A DNA stretch of 37,317 nucleotides, taken from the IMG/VR virus record IMGVR_UViG_3300035661_000172, positions 1-37,317 of that record; one strand, written 5' to 3'. The notes beneath the pieces were generated by a model. That model searched no databases, was not told where the DNA came from, and saw nothing but the letters and a program-made list of their open reading frames with translations. Position 1 is the stretch's first letter. The number at the start of each line of letters is the position of its first letter. Below, one piece after another: positions 14,191-21,682 of this stretch. This DNA comes from a virus. A program made the position numbers and the translations under genes.

Positions 14191-14205
14191 GGTCAGAACA
14201 TCCAA
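14191..14205 (+). promoter_or_regulatory. Second operator-like site in the rightward control region
   Basis: GGTCAGAACATCCAA matches the leftward operator at 10 of 15 positions, with the right half-site (CATCCAA) intact. It lies just downstream of the predicted -10, where bound protein could still block transcription. Confidence 0.3.
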
Positions 14206-14233
14206 CTTCTCAAGTCCTTCTCAACAAAGAAAC

Positions 14234-14255
14234 GGCCCCGGTGCTACCCGGGGCC
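14234..14255 (+). other. Strong hairpin in the leader of the replication operon
   Basis: A perfect 8-bp inverted repeat, GGCCCCGG (14234-14241) and CCGGGGCC (14248-14255), with a 6-base loop, between the rightward promoter and the first gene. No T-tract follows on the plus strand. On the minus strand GTTTCTTT follows, so it would work better as a terminator for leftward readthrough. It may also act as an attenuator or antitermination target. Confidence 0.4.
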
Positions 14256-14286
14256 TGAACCAACAACCCGCTTCTGAGGAGCGAGC

Positions 14287-14505
14287 ATGTCCAATCCTAC
14301 GACCAAAAAGCCTGATCCGCAATGCCCGGTGTGTAAGGGCCTCGGCTGGTACCAAGGCCCGTCCTACGGCAACTTCGCGCCCGAGATCGACATCTTCCCG
14401 TGCCCTGACTGCAACGAAGTTGAGCCCATCGGCCGCACTGGTTGCCTCCTGGCCGTGGCCTTTCTCGCGATCGTGATCGCCCTCGTGGCGTGGGGTGCCA
14501 AATGA
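14287..14505 (+). CDS. Zinc-ribbon plus membrane-helix small protein
   Basis: A 72-residue protein with two CxxC pairs (CPVCKG at about 18-23 and CPDCNE at about 39-44), the spacing of a DnaJ-like zinc ribbon, followed by one membrane helix at the C-terminus (LLAVAFLAIVIALVAW). GAGGAG gives a good ribosome site. It opens the replication operon and overlaps the ParB-domain gene as ATGA. The function is unknown; a membrane-tethered zinc protein in a replication operon is unusual. Confidence 0.65.
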   Translation: MSNPTTKKPDPQCPVCKGLGWYQGPSYGNFAPEIDIFPCPDCNEVEPIGRTGCLLAVAFLAIVIALVAWGAK

Positions 14506-15359
14506 AACGCCATCCCCTCTCTGCCCTTTTCTCCCGCTGCGACCTGCAGGGGGAAGACCTCCGCAACCTGGCCGATGACATCAAGACCAATGGCCAGCTA
14601 TTGCCGATCACCATCCACGAGGGCATGGTTCTGGACGGATGGAACCGTTTCCAGGCCTGCCGGATGGCCGAGGTCGAACCGGTGACCATGCCGCTCGGTC
14701 ATGGCATTGATCCCTGGGAGTTCGTGAAGAGCTCCAACATGCTCCGGCGCCACATGAGCCCGGCTGAGCGGGTGGCCATCTTCCAATTGAAAAGACAGAT
14801 GGATGGTGAATTCTCAAAATTGAGAATCCCGACTGAGCATGAAATTGCCAAGGACCTTGAAGTCTCTGCTGGCACAGCACACAAGGCGGCGGTCATCGCC
14901 AAGGCCCAGGATCCCGTACTGAACGAGGCCCTAGCGGACAAGCGGATCTCCCTGGATCAGGCGGCGGACCTCGCCAAGCTCCCTGAGCCTGAGCGCAAGG
15001 CCGCCCTGGAGAACCCCGAGCCCAAGGCACCCAAGGTTAAGGATGCCCCTTCCGGTTGCCCCTCCTGCAAGGCCCTCCGCGAGGAACTGGATGAGCTGAT
15101 CTCGGAGTCTCGGTCCCAGAACGAAGAGTTCCAGGCCATGATCCGGATCTGCGATGCGGACGACAAGCTGGCCCAGCTGCGCGTTGAGCTGGAGCGCATG
15201 GCCGGGCAGAACCGCCTGCTCAACGAGCGCCTGGCGGCGAAGATGACCGAGTGCCACGCCCTGGCCGCCGATGCCAAGCGCTGGATGAACAAGTTCCTGA
15301 AGCTGGAGAAGAAGCTCAACGCGCTCGACAAGGACGGAACCTTCGAGAAGGGAGCGTGA
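14502..15359 (+). CDS. ParB/sulfiredoxin-domain protein with C-terminal coiled coil
   Basis: A 285-residue protein. Residues 1-85 form a ParB N-terminal-like domain: LRNLADDIKTNGQLLPITIH, then GMVLDGWNRFQACRMAEVEP, equivalent to the ParB DGxRR region. Residues about 85-150 look like a helix-turn-helix (MSPAERVAIFQLKR, EHEIAKDLEVSAGTAHKA). A CPSCK pair at about 186 and a long coiled coil to the C-terminus follow. Such phage proteins are thought to bind DNA or, through the ParB fold, hydrolyse nucleotides; plasmid-type partition is not shown, since no ParA is present. It is the second gene of the replication operon. Confidence 0.75.
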   Translation: MKRHPLSALFSRCDLQGEDLRNLADDIKTNGQLLPITIHEGMVLDGWNRFQACRMAEVEPVTMPLGHGIDPWEFVKSSNMLRRHMSPAERVAIFQLKRQMDGEFSKLRIPTEHEIAKDLEVSAGTAHKAAVIAKAQDPVLNEALADKRISLDQAADLAKLPEPERKAALENPEPKAPKVKDAPSGCPSCKALREELDELISESRSQNEEFQAMIRICDADDKLAQLRVELERMAGQNRLLNERLAAKMTECHALAADAKRWMNKFLKLEKKLNALDKDGTFEKGA

Positions 15360-15362
15360 GCC

Positions 15363-16874
15363 ATGACGCCTCTCTTCGAGGAAACAGGGAGATTCCCCGA
15401 GCCGCGGGCCTTCCAGCATACCGCCCATGAGGCGCTGAGGGAGGGCGCCCGGGCCGGCCACAGGCGCCAGTGCATCATGGCGGCCACCGGTGCCGGGAAG
15501 ACCTTCCTGGGCATGCGTGTGATCTCCGAGGCCCTGAAGAAGGGCAAGCGGGCCATGTTCCTCTGCGACCGCCGGACCCTGATCACCCAGACCAGCGAGG
15601 TCGCCACCCGGTACGGGCTGGGGAACCACTCGATCATCATGGCGGACAACCCCCGCCTGGACCTCCGGAAGAACTTTCAGATCGCCAGCCTCCAGACCCT
15701 CATGCGCCGCGGATGGCCAGAGGTGGACGTGCTGATCATTGACGAATGTCACACCCAGTACAAGAGCTGGGTGGACTTCGTCATGTCCGCCGAGTGCAAG
15801 GCGATGGTCGTTGGCCTCAGCGCCACCCCTTTCTCTCCTGGCCTGGGCCGGATCTTCACGAACCTCGTGAACGCCGCCACCATGGCCAGCCTCACGGATT
15901 CCGGGGTCCTGGTCCCCATGCGGGTGTTCTCCTGCAGGCGCCCGGACATGAGCGGGGCGGAGACCTCTGGCGGGGAGTGGACGGATCGGGCGGCCGAGGA
16001 GCGGGAGCTGGTTCTTGTGGGCGATGTGGTCTCCGAGTGGAACCGCTTGGCCCGGGGCCTGAAGACCATCGTCTTTGGCGCCACCATCAACCACTGTGCC
16101 GAGATCGCCCGCCAGTTCAACGAGGCGGGGGTGCCCGCGGCCATGTTCACCTGCGAGACCCAGGAAGACGAGCGCAAGGCCCTGCTGGACGACTACCGGA
16201 AGCCCGACAGCTACATACGAGTGCTGGTGAGCGTGGAGGCCCTGGCCAAGGGCTTCGACGTCCCCGATGTGACCTGCGTCTGTGACTGCCGGCCACTCCG
16301 CAAGAGCCTCAGCACCGCCATTCAGATGTGGGGCCGCGGGCTCCGGAGCTCGCCCGAGACCGGGAAGACGGAGTGCAAGCTGCTGGACTTCAGCGGCAAC
16401 ATCATCCGCTTCGCCGACGACTACTCCCAGATCTTCTTCAACGGCCTGGACAAGCTGGATGACGGCGAGAAGCTGGACAAGGCGGTCCGCCGGGACGAGG
16501 ACAAGGAGCCCAAGGCCTGCCCCAAGTGCGGCTACACCCCCATGGGCAAGCGCTGCGTCCGGTGTGGGTACGAGCCCGCGCCCCAGAGCCTGGTTCAGCA
16601 CCTGCCGGGCGAGATGCAGGAGATCACCCTCAACGGGAAGAAACTGGCGCCCGATGCGGCCCACCTCTGGGCCCAGCTGGCGACCTACGCCCGCACCCAC
16701 AGCGCGCCCGAGAAGCAGCAGGGCCGGGCCGCGCACCTTTACCGGGAGATGACCGGGGATTGGCCGCCGCGCGAGTTCAAGGTGGAGGCGGCCCCCGTGG
16801 TCGAGCCCACCCGAAACGTGATCGGCAAGATCAAGTCCCTCCAGATCGCCTTCCACAACCGGAGGGCCTCATGA
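15363..16874 (+). CDS. DEAD/DEAH-box superfamily 2 helicase
   Basis: A 503-residue SF2 helicase. Motif I ATGAGKT is at residues 41-47, motif II DECH at 127-130 and motif III SAT at 153-155. The second RecA-like domain has motifs near VSVEALAKGFDVPDV and the arginine-finger motif QMWGRGLRS. A zinc ribbon follows (CPKC at 386-389, CVRC at 398-401). It should unwind DNA with ATP during phage replication. GGGAG upstream of the ATG is the ribosome site, 3 bases after the previous stop. It resembles the stand-alone helicases paired with a small TOPRIM primase in many temperate phages. Confidence 0.92.
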   Translation: MTPLFEETGRFPEPRAFQHTAHEALREGARAGHRRQCIMAATGAGKTFLGMRVISEALKKGKRAMFLCDRRTLITQTSEVATRYGLGNHSIIMADNPRLDLRKNFQIASLQTLMRRGWPEVDVLIIDECHTQYKSWVDFVMSAECKAMVVGLSATPFSPGLGRIFTNLVNAATMASLTDSGVLVPMRVFSCRRPDMSGAETSGGEWTDRAAEERELVLVGDVVSEWNRLARGLKTIVFGATINHCAEIARQFNEAGVPAAMFTCETQEDERKALLDDYRKPDSYIRVLVSVEALAKGFDVPDVTCVCDCRPLRKSLSTAIQMWGRGLRSSPETGKTECKLLDFSGNIIRFADDYSQIFFNGLDKLDDGEKLDKAVRRDEDKEPKACPKCGYTPMGKRCVRCGYEPAPQSLVQHLPGEMQEITLNGKKLAPDAAHLWAQLATYARTHSAPEKQQGRAAHLYREMTGDWPPREFKVEAAPVVEPTRNVIGKIKSLQIAFHNRRAS

Positions 16875-17791
16875 CCTCGAACATGGAAAAGACCAGGGAC
16901 GCGGCCCGCGGCAAGTGGCGGGACATCCTTCTGCGGTTCGGGGTGGACGAGTCCTACCTAAAGAACGAGCACGGGCCCTGCCCGATCTGCAGGGACGGCA
17001 AGGACCGCTTCCGCTTCGATGACCTGGAAGGGGATGGGACCTACTACTGCAACCAGTGCGGGCCCGGGTCCGGGATGAAGCTGATCATGACCCTCAAGGG
17101 CTGGCCCTTCGACAAGGCGGCCCGGGAGATCGACGCCATCCTGGGCACGGTCCACGTGACCCAGCAGCAGGCCAAGAAGACCGAGGACGACAAGCGCCGG
17201 ATCCTGATCAAGCTCTGGATGGACGCCAAACCCGTGCAGAAGGGCGACCCGGTCTGGCTCTACCTGGAGCGCCGCTGCGGGGATCCCTCAGCGGTCCTGG
17301 AGGATCTGCGCTACCACCCGGCCCTCCGCCACACGATGGATGGCCAGGCCCACCCCGCCATGTTGGCCCTGCTGCGCCCCAACGAGGGCAAGGCGGTCGG
17401 CATCCACCGGACCTACCTCACCCCGGACGGCCGGAAGGCAGCCGTGGATCCGGTTCGGATGGTGCTCGGGGAATGTGCCCAGGTGCGCCTGGGAGGGGTC
17501 CAGGAGCGCTTGGGGGTGGCCGAGGGCATAGAGACGGCCATCTGCGCCTCGAAGGCCTTCTCCCTGCCCGTTTGGAGCGCCCTGAACGCCAATGGCATGA
17601 AGACCTGGGAGCCGCCCGCGGGCGTCAAGTCCGTGGTGGTCTTCGGGGACAACGATGCGAACTTCACCGGCCAGGACGCGGCCTACACCCTGGCCCACCG
17701 CCTGGCGCGCCAGGGCATGCAGGTGGACGTTCAGATCCCGCCTGTGGTTGGAACGGACTGGGCGGATGCGCAGTTTGAGGGGGTGGGCTGA
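16871..17791 (+). CDS. Phage DNA primase with zinc-binding and TOPRIM domains
   Basis: A 306-residue primase. The N-terminal zinc-binding domain has CPIC (37-40) and CNQC (60-63) with the DGKDRFRF signature between them, as in gp4-type and P4-alpha-like primases. The TOPRIM domain shows Glu218 in VAEGIET and Asp260/Asp262 in VVFGDNDAN, which bind the catalytic metals. No helicase motor is fused to it; the separate SF2 helicase just upstream (ATGA overlap) may take that part. It synthesises RNA primers on the phage template. Confidence 0.9.
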   Translation: MTSNMEKTRDAARGKWRDILLRFGVDESYLKNEHGPCPICRDGKDRFRFDDLEGDGTYYCNQCGPGSGMKLIMTLKGWPFDKAAREIDAILGTVHVTQQQAKKTEDDKRRILIKLWMDAKPVQKGDPVWLYLERRCGDPSAVLEDLRYHPALRHTMDGQAHPAMLALLRPNEGKAVGIHRTYLTPDGRKAAVDPVRMVLGECAQVRLGGVQERLGVAEGIETAICASKAFSLPVWSALNANGMKTWEPPAGVKSVVVFGDNDANFTGQDAAYTLAHRLARQGMQVDVQIPPVVGTDWADAQFEGVG

Positions 17792-18156
17792 TGGCCGGCT
17801 ACGCGAAACTCTCTGCTTCAATCATCACAAGCTCCATCTGGTGCGAGGACGACAAGACCTTCCGCATGTGGATCGCCATGCTGGCCATGGCTGACGCCAA
17901 GGGGCACGTGGATGGATCGGTTCCTGGGATCGCACGGCTGGTGAACTGCACCATCGCCGAGGCCGAGGCCAGCCTTGAGCGCCTCATGGCCCCCGACCCC
18001 TACTCTCGGACGCCTGACCACGAAGGCCGACGCTTGGTGGCCGAGCAAGGGGGTTGGCATGTCGTGAACTACGAACTCTACCGCGGGCAGGGCCAGTCCA
18101 AGGACGGCAGCCGAGCCGAGTATTTCAGGGCCTACCGGAAGCGGAGGGCCTCGTGA
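17791..18156 (+). CDS. Replication initiator-like winged-helix protein
   Basis: A 121-residue protein of the phage replication-organiser type. Residues 8-75 have the pattern SIITSSIWCEDDKTFRMWIAMLAMAD, then GHVDGSVPGIARLVNCT and LERLMAPDPYSRTP, a conserved winged helix-turn-helix seen in O-like replication proteins. A basic C-terminus (EYFRAYRKRR) follows. It probably binds the phage origin. The gene starts in a TGATG overlap with the primase stop. Repeats just downstream (18163-18236) may be its target. Confidence 0.8.
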   Translation: MAGYAKLSASIITSSIWCEDDKTFRMWIAMLAMADAKGHVDGSVPGIARLVNCTIAEAEASLERLMAPDPYSRTPDHEGRRLVAEQGGWHVVNYELYRGQGQSKDGSRAEYFRAYRKRRAS

Positions 18157-18425
18157 ACGCAGACCGCAACACACCGCAACAGTTGCGCAACACCGAACCG
18201 TTGCATGATACCGCTCCTGCTTATGCTTATGCTTATGCCTGTACCAGGAAGGAACCACTACCTAGGTTGGAACCTGTACCCCTGACCCGGTCGGACTGGG
18301 ACTACCTCCTGCAGGAACGCATCGGGATCATGCACAACTCCGGGATGACCTCGGCCCGGGCGCAGGCCCTCGCCCTGGGCGACACCCAGCGGACCCATGG
18401 CGACCGCCCGCGGGGTGACGCATGA
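18153..18425 (+). CDS. Small replication-region protein with AYAYAYA tract (GTG start)
   Basis: A 90-residue frame starting with GTG in a GTGA overlap with the previous stop. The N-terminal 35 residues are low-complexity (NTPQQLRNTEPL, AYAYAYACT). The C-terminal part (LTRSDWDYLLQERIGIMHNSGMTSARAQALAL) matches a small domain often found after replication genes in temperate phages. The function is unknown. The AT-richer N-terminal coding region carries DNA repeats and may serve as an origin more than as protein. Confidence 0.6.
   Translation: MNADRNTPQQLRNTEPLHDTAPAYAYAYACTRKEPLPRLEPVPLTRSDWDYLLQERIGIMHNSGMTSARAQALALGDTQRTHGDRPRGDA
18163..18236 (+). repeat. Iteron-like repeats and GCTTAT tandem: candidate replication origin
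   Basis: ACCGCAACA occurs at 18163 and 18173, CGCAACACC begins at 18186, and GCAACAGTTGC (18176-18186) is a perfect palindrome. Three tandem GCTTAT copies (18219-18236) form an AT-richer tract right after them. Lying just behind the replication initiator-like gene, this resembles the iteron-plus-AT layout of a lambda-type origin. The role is inferred. Confidence 0.35.
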
Positions 18426-18715
18426 AGAGCTACCGGAACCAGGCCCTGCGGGACCTGGCCCAGAAGATCCCCTTCTGTGTCATCTGTGGGGCCCCCAACA
18501 AGGGCCAGGTGGTGGGCGCCCACTCCAACCGCCTGATCGACGGCAAGGGCATGGGCGTGAAGAGCCACGACCTGGTCGCTTACGTCTGCGGAGACTGCCA
18601 CGCGAAGCTGGACGGCGACGGGGACCGGAGGGATCGGCACAACGACTTCCTCCAGGCCTTCTACGACTCCATGCTCCAGGCCTTCCTCCACGAACTGGTG
18701 GTGGTGAAGAAATGA
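18422..18715 (+). CDS. DUF1364-like HNH-type zinc protein
   Basis: A 97-residue protein with CVICG (about residues 19-23), GAHSNRL with His34, and YVCGDCHAKLDG (about 54-65), the layout of DUF1364 / NinG-related phage proteins with a treble-clef HNH-like fold. It may be a nuclease that processes recombination intermediates. The place next to NinB supports a recombination role, as in the lambda nin region. It overlaps both neighbours by ATGA. Confidence 0.7.
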   Translation: MKSYRNQALRDLAQKIPFCVICGAPNKGQVVGAHSNRLIDGKGMGVKSHDLVAYVCGDCHAKLDGDGDRRDRHNDFLQAFYDSMLQAFLHELVVVKK

Positions 18716-19134
18716 AATTCAAGCAGACTTTCATCCTCACCGCTCCCCCGCACCCCGCGCGCCAGAACCTCCGTCGTGCCCTGGAAGGGGCCCCTGACGG
18801 CTACGTGGTCACCATCAGCGAGCCCACCCGCACCCTGGAACAGAACAGTGCCCAGTGGCCCATCTTGGCATGCTGGTCGAAGCAGAAGGAATGGCCCGTG
18901 AACGGGGTCATGACCAAGCTCTCGCCCGAGGAGTGGAAGATCATCCTGACCTCGGCCTTCAAGCGGGAAACCCTCCGTATCGCCCAGGGCCTCGACGGAG
19001 GCATGGTCCTGCTGGGTGCCCGGACCCGGGACTTCAGCGATAAGGAGTTCTCGGACTGGCTGGAGTTCCTCCACGCTGCCTCCGCTCAGCATGGCATCAA
19101 CATCGAACGGACCCTGGAGCGCATCAATGGGTAG
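18712..19134 (+). CDS. ninB: NinB-family recombination protein
   Basis: A 140-residue protein of the NinB (lambda Orf) family, which binds single-stranded DNA and SSB and helps load recombination proteins. Diagnostic segments: YVVTISEPTRTLEQNSAQWPIL, GVMTKLSPEEWKIILTSAF, and the C-terminal FSDWLEFLHAASAQHGI. Length agrees with the family. The gene ends in an 8-base overlap with the small terminase gene. Confidence 0.88.
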   Translation: MKFKQTFILTAPPHPARQNLRRALEGAPDGYVVTISEPTRTLEQNSAQWPILACWSKQKEWPVNGVMTKLSPEEWKIILTSAFKRETLRIAQGLDGGMVLLGARTRDFSDKEFSDWLEFLHAASAQHGINIERTLERING

Positions 19135-19627
19135 ACCTCCCGCTCTCGATGAACGCCAGAAGGCGGAGATCACCCGCCGCCTGGCGGCAGGTGAGTCCGG
19201 CAGGAAGCTCGCCAAGGAGTTCGGCGTCTCCGAGGGGACTATCCGCGCAAATATTTCTACGCACCCCGCAACAATTCGAGACATTGCAAGTAGGCTGGCT
19301 TCAGCGGAGTCCGACCTGAAGAGGCTCCCTGTTTCTGCGCAGGGGTCCGTGCGTAGTCTCGCAGATCAGCTCCAAGGGATCTCCCACGGCCTTGCAGAGG
19401 TGGCCTCGAAGGGGGTCGAGACCGGGAAGATCCTCGCTGAGGCGGCCCACAAGAAAGCCAAGGCGCTGGGGGACGATCCTTGCCCGGATGATCTGAGGAT
19501 GACCGTGGCCCTGCAGGAGGGCGCCAATCGGTCCGTGTCCACCGCGGTAGTCATGATGCAGGCGAACAAGGGGGCCATCCACGATGACGGCGGCCTGGTG
19601 GTCGTAGAGACCGGGGTTCCCCATGGC
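19127..19627 (+). CDS. Terminase small subunit
   Basis: A 167-residue protein directly before the large terminase. The N-terminus is a helix-turn-helix (LDERQKAEITRRLAAG, GRKLAKEFGVSEGTIRANI), followed by a long helical region (HKKAKALGDDPCPDDLRMTV) likely used for oligomerisation. It should recognise the packaging site and load the large subunit. The ATG at 19127 is set by an 8-base overlap with ninB; longer frames upstream are shadows. Its last codons overlap the large subunit start. The assignment rests on HTH plus position. Confidence 0.75.
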
Positions 19628-20996
19628 TGAGAAGCGTATCAGCCTGGGCTATGTCCCCAGGGCCTGGCAGGCGGAGTGCCACCGGCACATGAACAATGCC
19701 CGCTTCGTGGTCCTCGCCCTGCACCGGCGGGCCGGGAAGACCGAGCTGGCCATCATGGAGCTGCTGGACAACGCCCTCCGCTGTCAGAAGGACCTGCCCC
19801 ACTTCGCCTATATCGCACCCTTCCGGAACCAGGCCAAAGCCATCGCCTGGGACAGGCTGAAGCACTACGCCCGGCTGGTGCCCGGGACCGAGATCAACGA
19901 GTCCGAGCTCTGGATCCGCTTCCGGCATAACAAGGCCAAGATCCAGGTCTTCGGGGCGGACAATGCTGATGCCATGCGCGGCCTGCGGTTCGATGGCGTG
20001 GTAATTGACGAGTTCGCCCAGATCAAGCCCGAGGTCTGGCTGGAGATCATCCAGCCCGCACTCTCCGACCGCCTGGGCTGGGCCCTGTTCATCGGGACGC
20101 CCCACGGTATCAACCTGTTCTCGGACCTGTTCTACAAGGCCAAGACCCTCCCGGATTGGTTCTCGACCCTCTACACGGTCTACGACACCGATGCCCTGGA
20201 CCCCGCCGAGGTGGCCCGCCTGAAGCGGGACATGCCGGACAACGAGTTTGCCCGGGAGTATCTGTGTGACTTCTCGGCCAGCGCCGAGGACCAGTTGATC
20301 AGCATCGGCATGGCCGAGGCCGCGGCCCAGCGCCACATGAAGCCCGAGGACGTGGCCAGGGCGCCCCGCATCCTTGGAGTGGACGTGGCCAGGTTTGGGG
20401 ACGACAAGAGTGTCATCGTCCGGCGCCAGGGCCTGATCTGCTTCGAGCCCTTGGTATTCGCGGGTATGGACAACATGACCTTCGCGCAGCGCGTGGCCCA
20501 GGAGATCGGCGACTGGCATCCGGACGCGACCTTCGTGGATGTGGGCCAGGGCTCCGGGGTCATTGACCGCCTGCGGCAGCTGGGCTACGTGATCACCGAG
20601 ATCAACTTTGGCGGCCGAGCTACCAGCCCCGAGTATGTCAACAAGCGGACGGAGATGTGGTGGGCGGTGAAGGATTGGATCGAGAATGGCGGGGTGATAC
20701 CGAACCGGCAGGATCTGAAGCAGGACCTGGCCAGCCCGACCTATAGCTTCAACTCCAAGAACCAGATCTGCCTGGAGTCCAAGGACCAGATCAAGGCCCG
20801 CATCATGCGGAGTCCTGATGTGGCCGATGCCCTAGCCCTAACCTTCGCCTACCCCGTGACGGCCGGCCTGGGGCATATCCACCCATCCCTGGGCGCCACC
20901 TCCCGGTCCCTGATGGACTACGACCCCTACGAGACGGCCCAGGAGCGGGGGGCAAAGACCGTCATGGAATACGACATCTTCAGCGGGAGGAACTGA
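19623..20996 (+). CDS. terL: Terminase large subunit
   Basis: A 457-residue packaging motor. The ATPase domain has Walker A HRRAGKT at residues 34-40 and Walker B VVIDEF at about 126-131. The RNase H-like nuclease has the first Asp in GVDVARFGDDKS (about 253-264), a second acidic site in FVDVGQGSGVID, and a C-terminal acidic region near SPDVADALALTFAY. It cuts and pumps phage DNA into the procapsid using the portal. The sequence type is that of BPP-1/epsilon15-like podoviruses. The start overlaps the small subunit end. Confidence 0.95.
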   Translation: MAEKRISLGYVPRAWQAECHRHMNNARFVVLALHRRAGKTELAIMELLDNALRCQKDLPHFAYIAPFRNQAKAIAWDRLKHYARLVPGTEINESELWIRFRHNKAKIQVFGADNADAMRGLRFDGVVIDEFAQIKPEVWLEIIQPALSDRLGWALFIGTPHGINLFSDLFYKAKTLPDWFSTLYTVYDTDALDPAEVARLKRDMPDNEFAREYLCDFSASAEDQLISIGMAEAAAQRHMKPEDVARAPRILGVDVARFGDDKSVIVRRQGLICFEPLVFAGMDNMTFAQRVAQEIGDWHPDATFVDVGQGSGVIDRLRQLGYVITEINFGGRATSPEYVNKRTEMWWAVKDWIENGGVIPNRQDLKQDLASPTYSFNSKNQICLESKDQIKARIMRSPDVADALALTFAYPVTAGLGHIHPSLGATSRSLMDYDPYETAQERGAKTVMEYDIFSGRN

Positions 20997-21187
20997 TGAA
21001 GAACGACTGGCTCTCAATCAAAGAGGCGGCGCAGCTCATTGGCTACAGCCCCAACTATTTCCGGAGGACCTTCTGCCAAGGTGACCCACCGCTCATCGAG
21101 ACCCATGTTTTCAGCCACCGCATGTTTATCAAAGTCGAGGTAATGCAGGCCTTCATCAATGCAAGCGCCCGGAGAACCGCCTCATGA
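20996..21187 (+). CDS. Small HTH_17-like DNA-binding protein
   Basis: A 63-residue protein with the start of a MerR-type helix-turn-helix (WLSIKEAAQLIGYSPNYFRR) and a wing-like C-terminus (HRMFIKVEVMQAFI). It begins in a TGATG overlap with the terminase stop. A late-operon regulator or packaging-site binder are both possible; it differs from the xis-like protein at 7338 but has the same general fold. Confidence 0.6.
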   Translation: MKNDWLSIKEAAQLIGYSPNYFRRTFCQGDPPLIETHVFSHRMFIKVEVMQAFINASARRTAS

Positions 21188-21525
21188 GTATGGTCGAGAT
21201 CATCAACCTCCAGAACGAGAACGCAACCCTGAAGGAGCAGCGCGCCCAGCTGCTCGGCGAAATCGACGTGTTGCGCCAGGCTCTCGCAGATTGGGCGGGG
21301 CCTGAGATCACCAGTTCCAAGCAGGTGAAGATCCGGGTCATGATCGCCGGGGCCCAGGGCCAGGCCTTAGCCGACGAGGACGTGAACATGGATCTGGTCC
21401 TCCTGGCCAAGGACCAACTGGGGATACTGGCTGGCTGCATCAAGCCTGTGGCCTTAGCCACCGCGCAGTCCTTCCTCCAGAACATGGGCGTCCTCAAGGA
21501 ACCCAGCATCATCCACCCGATTTAA
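21184..21525 (+). CDS. Hypothetical protein with N-terminal coiled coil (113 aa)
   Basis: A 113-residue protein, coiled coil at residues 4-38 (EIINLQNENATLKEQRAQLL) followed by a mixed region (VKIRVMIAGAQG, MDLVLLAKDQLGILAG). I recognise no family. The ATG overlaps the previous stop as ATGA. It is the last gene before the 157-base gap that separates terminase genes from the lysis region. Confidence 0.55.
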   Translation: MSMVEIINLQNENATLKEQRAQLLGEIDVLRQALADWAGPEITSSKQVKIRVMIAGAQGQALADEDVNMDLVLLAKDQLGILAGCIKPVALATAQSFLQNMGVLKEPSIIHPI

Positions 21526-21536
21526 GTAGAAGCAGG

Positions 21537-21573
21537 TGATCAAAATTGATCAGGGCCCCTTCACTGGGGCCCT
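21537..21573 (+). terminator. Twin palindromes at the end of the terminase segment, possible terminator
   Basis: TGATCAAAATTGATCA (21537-21552) is a perfect inverted repeat. It is followed at once by an 8-bp hairpin, AGGGCCCC (21552-21559) and GGGGCCCT (21566-21573). Only a weak T-containing tail follows, so termination would be partial. Tandem CATCACTTCG copies lie at 21591-21610. The gap 21526-21682 has no gene I can support. Confidence 0.4.
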
Positions 21574-21682
21574 CGTCATTGTGCTTTGTCCATCACTTCG
21601 CATCACTTCGCAACACTCTGCACCCTCGCAATGAGGACACTCGCATCCATGGGACGGATGCTGGGTTACGGAGACGCGTCCG

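Noticed and set aside
18219-18236. Short tandem GCTTAT units as a CRISPR-like or phase-variation repeat
   Set aside because: Only three 6-base units, no spacers; the unit length is a multiple of three, so copy changes would not shift frame.
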